NCBI GenBank assembly: GCA_035702985.1
Contig: DASSZD010000057.1
Span: 1 to 25,114, forward strand
Source of the DNA: JAKAXG01 sp035702985
GTDB taxonomy: Bacteria > Actinomycetota > Acidimicrobiia > Acidimicrobiales > Palsa-688
Reading direction: 5' to 3'
DNA length: 25,114 nt
Positions within the stretch are counted from its first letter, which is position 1, and every line of letters begins with the position of its first letter. Shown in pieces: positions 23,236-25,114 of this stretch. Position numbers and translations under genes: made by a program. Below the pieces are notes generated by a model. That model ran no database searches, was not told where the DNA came from, and was given only the letters and a program-made list of their open reading frames with translations.

Positions 23236-23250
23236 ATAGCCTACGCCTAT
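23236..23250. promoter_or_regulatory. LysR-type binding site (T-N11-A dyad)
   Basis: ATAGCC-TAC-GCCTAT is an inverted repeat with one mismatched pair, containing the T-N11-A core (T23237, A23249) of LysR boxes. It lies 6 bp upstream of the lysR start and 95 bp upstream of the sdh start, a good place for autorepression. A second, weaker dyad TTGAG-AACG-CTTAA at 23301-23314 could be the activation half or part of the sdh promoter. Confidence 0.5.
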
Positions 23251-23331
23251 AGCGCCGAGAGGAAACCGGTCCTTTACCTGTCGAGCTGGCCCGTTTTAGG
23301 TTGAGAACGCTTAAATTCCGCGGACAACAAC

Positions 23332-23347
23332 AGAAGGAGACCCCTTG
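23332..23347 (+). promoter_or_regulatory. Strong ribosome-binding site selecting a TTG start
   Basis: AGAAGGAGA at 23332-23340 is a near-perfect match to the anti-SD complement. Four C residues separate it from the TTG at 23345, and no ATG or GTG occurs at proper distance. It fixes the start of the membrane anchor as TTG, an uncommon start codon under a strong site. Confidence 0.75.
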
Positions 23348-24196
23348 GCTGCCCCCGTTGCGCCCCCGCCCACCCCACAGATCAAGCCGGGGCCCCGCGC
23401 CGCCATCAAAGCGAGGACCCTGCGCGCCGACCGCTGGTGGGTCTCCCCCGCCATCTCGTTCGGGGTGCTGAGCGCCTTCATCATCTACGCCACCTACGCC
23501 GCTTTCGTGAACGGCTTCTACTACGTCAAGCCGTACATCTCCCCCTTCTATTCCCCCTGCGTGGCGACCGTGTGCGGCGGTGACAGCCACCAGAAGATCA
23601 TGGGCGCCAGCGGCGTTCCCCACGTCGGCATCTTCGGCCCCTGGTGGGCCATCTCGCCGGCCATCATCATCCTGATCTTCCCGCTCGGGTTCCGGATGAG
23701 CTGCTACTACTACCGCCGGGCCTACTACCGGGCGTTCTGGCTGTCCCCGCCCGCCTGCGCGGTGGCCGAGCCCCACAAGAAGTACAGCGGCGAGACCCGC
23801 TTCCCGCTCATCATGCAGAACATCCACCGGTACTTCTTCTACGCCGGTCTGGTGTTCAACGCCATCCTCACCTACGACGCGGTGGTGGCGTTCGTCACGC
23901 CCCGTTCGCCGTCCATGGGCGGCGGCTACGTCGGCCTCGGCAGCTTCGTGCTGCTCGCCAACGCCGTCCTGCTGTGGATGTACTCGCTGTCGTGCCACTC
24001 GTGCCGCCACATCGTCGGCGGCCGGCTCAAGCACTTCTCCAAGCACCCGATCCGGTTCAGGTTCTGGGGCGTCGTCACCAAGCTCAACGCCAGGCACATG
24101 CAGTTCGCCTGGGCCAGCCTGATCTTCGTGGCCCTGACCGACATGTACGTCCGCCTGGCCGCCGCCGGCTGGCTCGGACACGGAAGGTGGATCTGA
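23345..24196 (+). CDS. sdhC: Succinate dehydrogenase membrane anchor subunit (SdhC-like, Sdh1 type)
   Basis: A 283-aa membrane protein with about five helices (33-57, 98-118, 156-185, 195-218, 250-272), matching the large single anchor of the actinobacterial Sdh1-type enzyme. It holds the catalytic flavoprotein and iron-sulphur subunits on the membrane and passes electrons to menaquinone. Histidines stand in helix 3 (H161 in NIHRYFFYAG) and helix 5 (H251). A dense Cys/His cluster, SLSCHSCRHIVGG (C217, H218, C220, H222), lies at the end of helix 4. Mycobacterium smegmatis Sdh1 has been reported to carry a membrane-embedded Rieske-like [2Fe-2S] cluster in this subunit, so these residues may be its ligands. 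C72 and C77 lie in the first external loop. The TTG start has a strong ribosome-binding site, and the stop overlaps the next ATG (TGATG). Confidence 0.85.
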   Translation: MAAPVAPPPTPQIKPGPRAAIKARTLRADRWWVSPAISFGVLSAFIIYATYAAFVNGFYYVKPYISPFYSPCVATVCGGDSHQKIMGASGVPHVGIFGPWWAISPAIIILIFPLGFRMSCYYYRRAYYRAFWLSPPACAVAEPHKKYSGETRFPLIMQNIHRYFFYAGLVFNAILTYDAVVAFVTPRSPSMGGGYVGLGSFVLLANAVLLWMYSLSCHSCRHIVGGRLKHFSKHPIRFRFWGVVTKLNARHMQFAWASLIFVALTDMYVRLAAAGWLGHGRWI

Positions 24197-25114
24197 TGAC
24201 CGAAGTCGAACGCCACGTCTACGACGTGATCGTGGTGGGGGCGGGCGGCGCCGGCCTGCGGGCCGCCATCGCCGCCCACGACGCCGGGGCCCGGACCGCG
24301 GTCATCTGCAAGAGCCTGCTCGGCAAGGCCCACACGGTCATGGCCGAAGGTGGCATCGCCGCGGCCATGGCCAACCTGTGGCCCGAGGACAACTGGCAGG
24401 TCCACTTCCGCGACACGATGCGCGGCGGCAAGCTGCTCAACCACTGGCGCATGGCCGAACTGCACGCCAAGGAGTGCCCGGAGCGGGTGTGGGAGCTCGA
24501 GCAGTGGGGCGCCCTCTTCGACCGCACCGACAAGGGCCTGATCAGCCAGCGGGACTTCGGGGGCCACCGCTACGCCCGCCTGGCCCACGTCGGCGACCGC
24601 ACCGGCCTGGAGATGATCCGGACCCTGCAGCAGCGGACCGTTTCGCTCGGGATCGACGTGTTCATGGAGTGCACGATCACCCACCTGCTCAAAGACGGCG
24701 ACCGCATGGCGGGCGCGTTCGGGTACTGGCGGGAGACCGGCGAGTTCATCAACTTCGAAGCGCCGGCGGTGATCCTCGCCACCGGCGGCATCGGCAAGTC
24801 GTGGAAGGTCACCTCCAACTCGTGGGAGTACAGCGGCGACGGCCATGCCCTGGCGCTGCGGGCCGGCGCCGGCCTGATCAACATGGAGTTCGTCCAGTTC
24901 CACCCGACCGGCATGGTCTGGCCACCGTCGGTGCGGGGCATCCTCGTCACCGAGTCGGTGCGCGGCGAGCGCGGCGTCCTCAAGAACTCCGAGGGCGAGC
25001 GCTTCATGTTCAACTACATCCCGGAGTTCTTCAAGTCCGAGACCGCCGACAACATCGAAGAGGCGGACCGCTGGTACGAGGACAAGAAGAACAACCGGCG
25101 ACCGCCGGAGCTCC
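24196..25114 (+). CDS. sdhA: Succinate dehydrogenase/fumarate reductase flavoprotein subunit (partial)
   Basis: The first 306 codons of the flavoprotein, cut by the window edge. It oxidises succinate to fumarate and passes electrons to the iron-sulphur subunit. Seen are the FAD fold GAGGAG (15-20), H46 in KAHTVMAEGG for covalent FAD, FGGHRYARLAHVGDRTG (121-137), QFHPTG with H236 (234-239), and TESVRGERG (252-260) with T252 and E253 for dicarboxylate binding. The usual RGEGG is RGERG here. The catalytic arginine of the later DxVSR-like motif is outside the window. ATG at 24196 overlaps the sdhC stop by one base (TGATG) and is preceded by GGTGG, so it is translationally coupled. The iron-sulphur subunit is expected next. 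Confidence 0.93.
   Translation, partial: MTEVERHVYDVIVVGAGGAGLRAAIAAHDAGARTAVICKSLLGKAHTVMAEGGIAAAMANLWPEDNWQVHFRDTMRGGKLLNHWRMAELHAKECPERVWELEQWGALFDRTDKGLISQRDFGGHRYARLAHVGDRTGLEMIRTLQQRTVSLGIDVFMECTITHLLKDGDRMAGAFGYWRETGEFINFEAPAVILATGGIGKSWKVTSNSWEYSGDGHALALRAGAGLINMEFVQFHPTGMVWPPSVRGILVTESVRGERGVLKNSEGERFMFNYIPEFFKSETADNIEEADRWYEDKKNNRRPPEL

Overview
The window is a chromosomal stretch of very high G+C with frequent GTG and TTG starts and closely packed genes. The gene families (DUF3516 helicase, DUF1206, DUF5522, Rv2258c-type methyltransferase, PAMO-like Baeyer-Villiger monooxygenase, an Sdh1-like succinate dehydrogenase with a five-helix anchor and a divergent LysR gene) point to an actinobacterium. 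An Acidimicrobiia-like lineage is my guess, from general impression only. I see no rRNA, tRNA, CRISPR array, transposase or phage gene.

Layout. (1) 1-4944: a truncated GerMN/Gmad2 lipoprotein and an EAL-HDOD signalling protein on the minus strand, divergent from pobA (4-hydroxybenzoate 3-monooxygenase). pobA converges with a HAD phosphatase, behind which lies a small secreted protein. (2) 5096-10627: a plus-strand run of an MFS exporter, a YkgJ-type cysteine-cluster protein, a DUF3516 helicase and a SAM methyltransferase. It meets a two-helix membrane protein tail to tail, with both stop codons inside one CTAG. (3) 11249-15488: an NCS1 nucleobase permease, then a natural fusion of a Baeyer-Villiger monooxygenase to an HSL-family esterase. 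(4) 15489-16053: the only long gene-free stretch. It holds a 193-bp tandem duplication, each copy containing an 87-bp dyad, then a C-rich tract able to form a G-quadruplex on the minus strand. (5) 16054-20148: an inositol-phosphatase-family enzyme, a translationally coupled MFS/DUF1206 pair, and a polytopic membrane protein. (6) 20161-23230: a minus-strand cluster lysR, DUF5522, HhH-GPD glycosylase and FrnE-like DsbA protein, with short gaps and an 8-bp overlap. (7) 23345-25114: the start of a succinate dehydrogenase operon (membrane anchor, then flavoprotein cut by the window edge), divergent from lysR.

How the genes work together. Catabolism is represented by PobA, which feeds protocatechuate to ring cleavage, and by the BVMO-esterase fusion, which could convert a ketone to an ester and then to acid plus alcohol on one polypeptide. 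The LysR gene next to sdh, with a T-N11-A dyad between them, suggests control of succinate oxidation. The lysR, DUF5522, glycosylase and frnE genes may be co-transcribed.

The most interesting items are the BVMO-esterase fusion (with His replaced by Phe in its BVMO fingerprint), the duplicated palindromic element behind it, the Cys/His motif in the sdh anchor, and the overlapping DUF5522-glycosylase pair. I did not find a clearly new multi-gene system.
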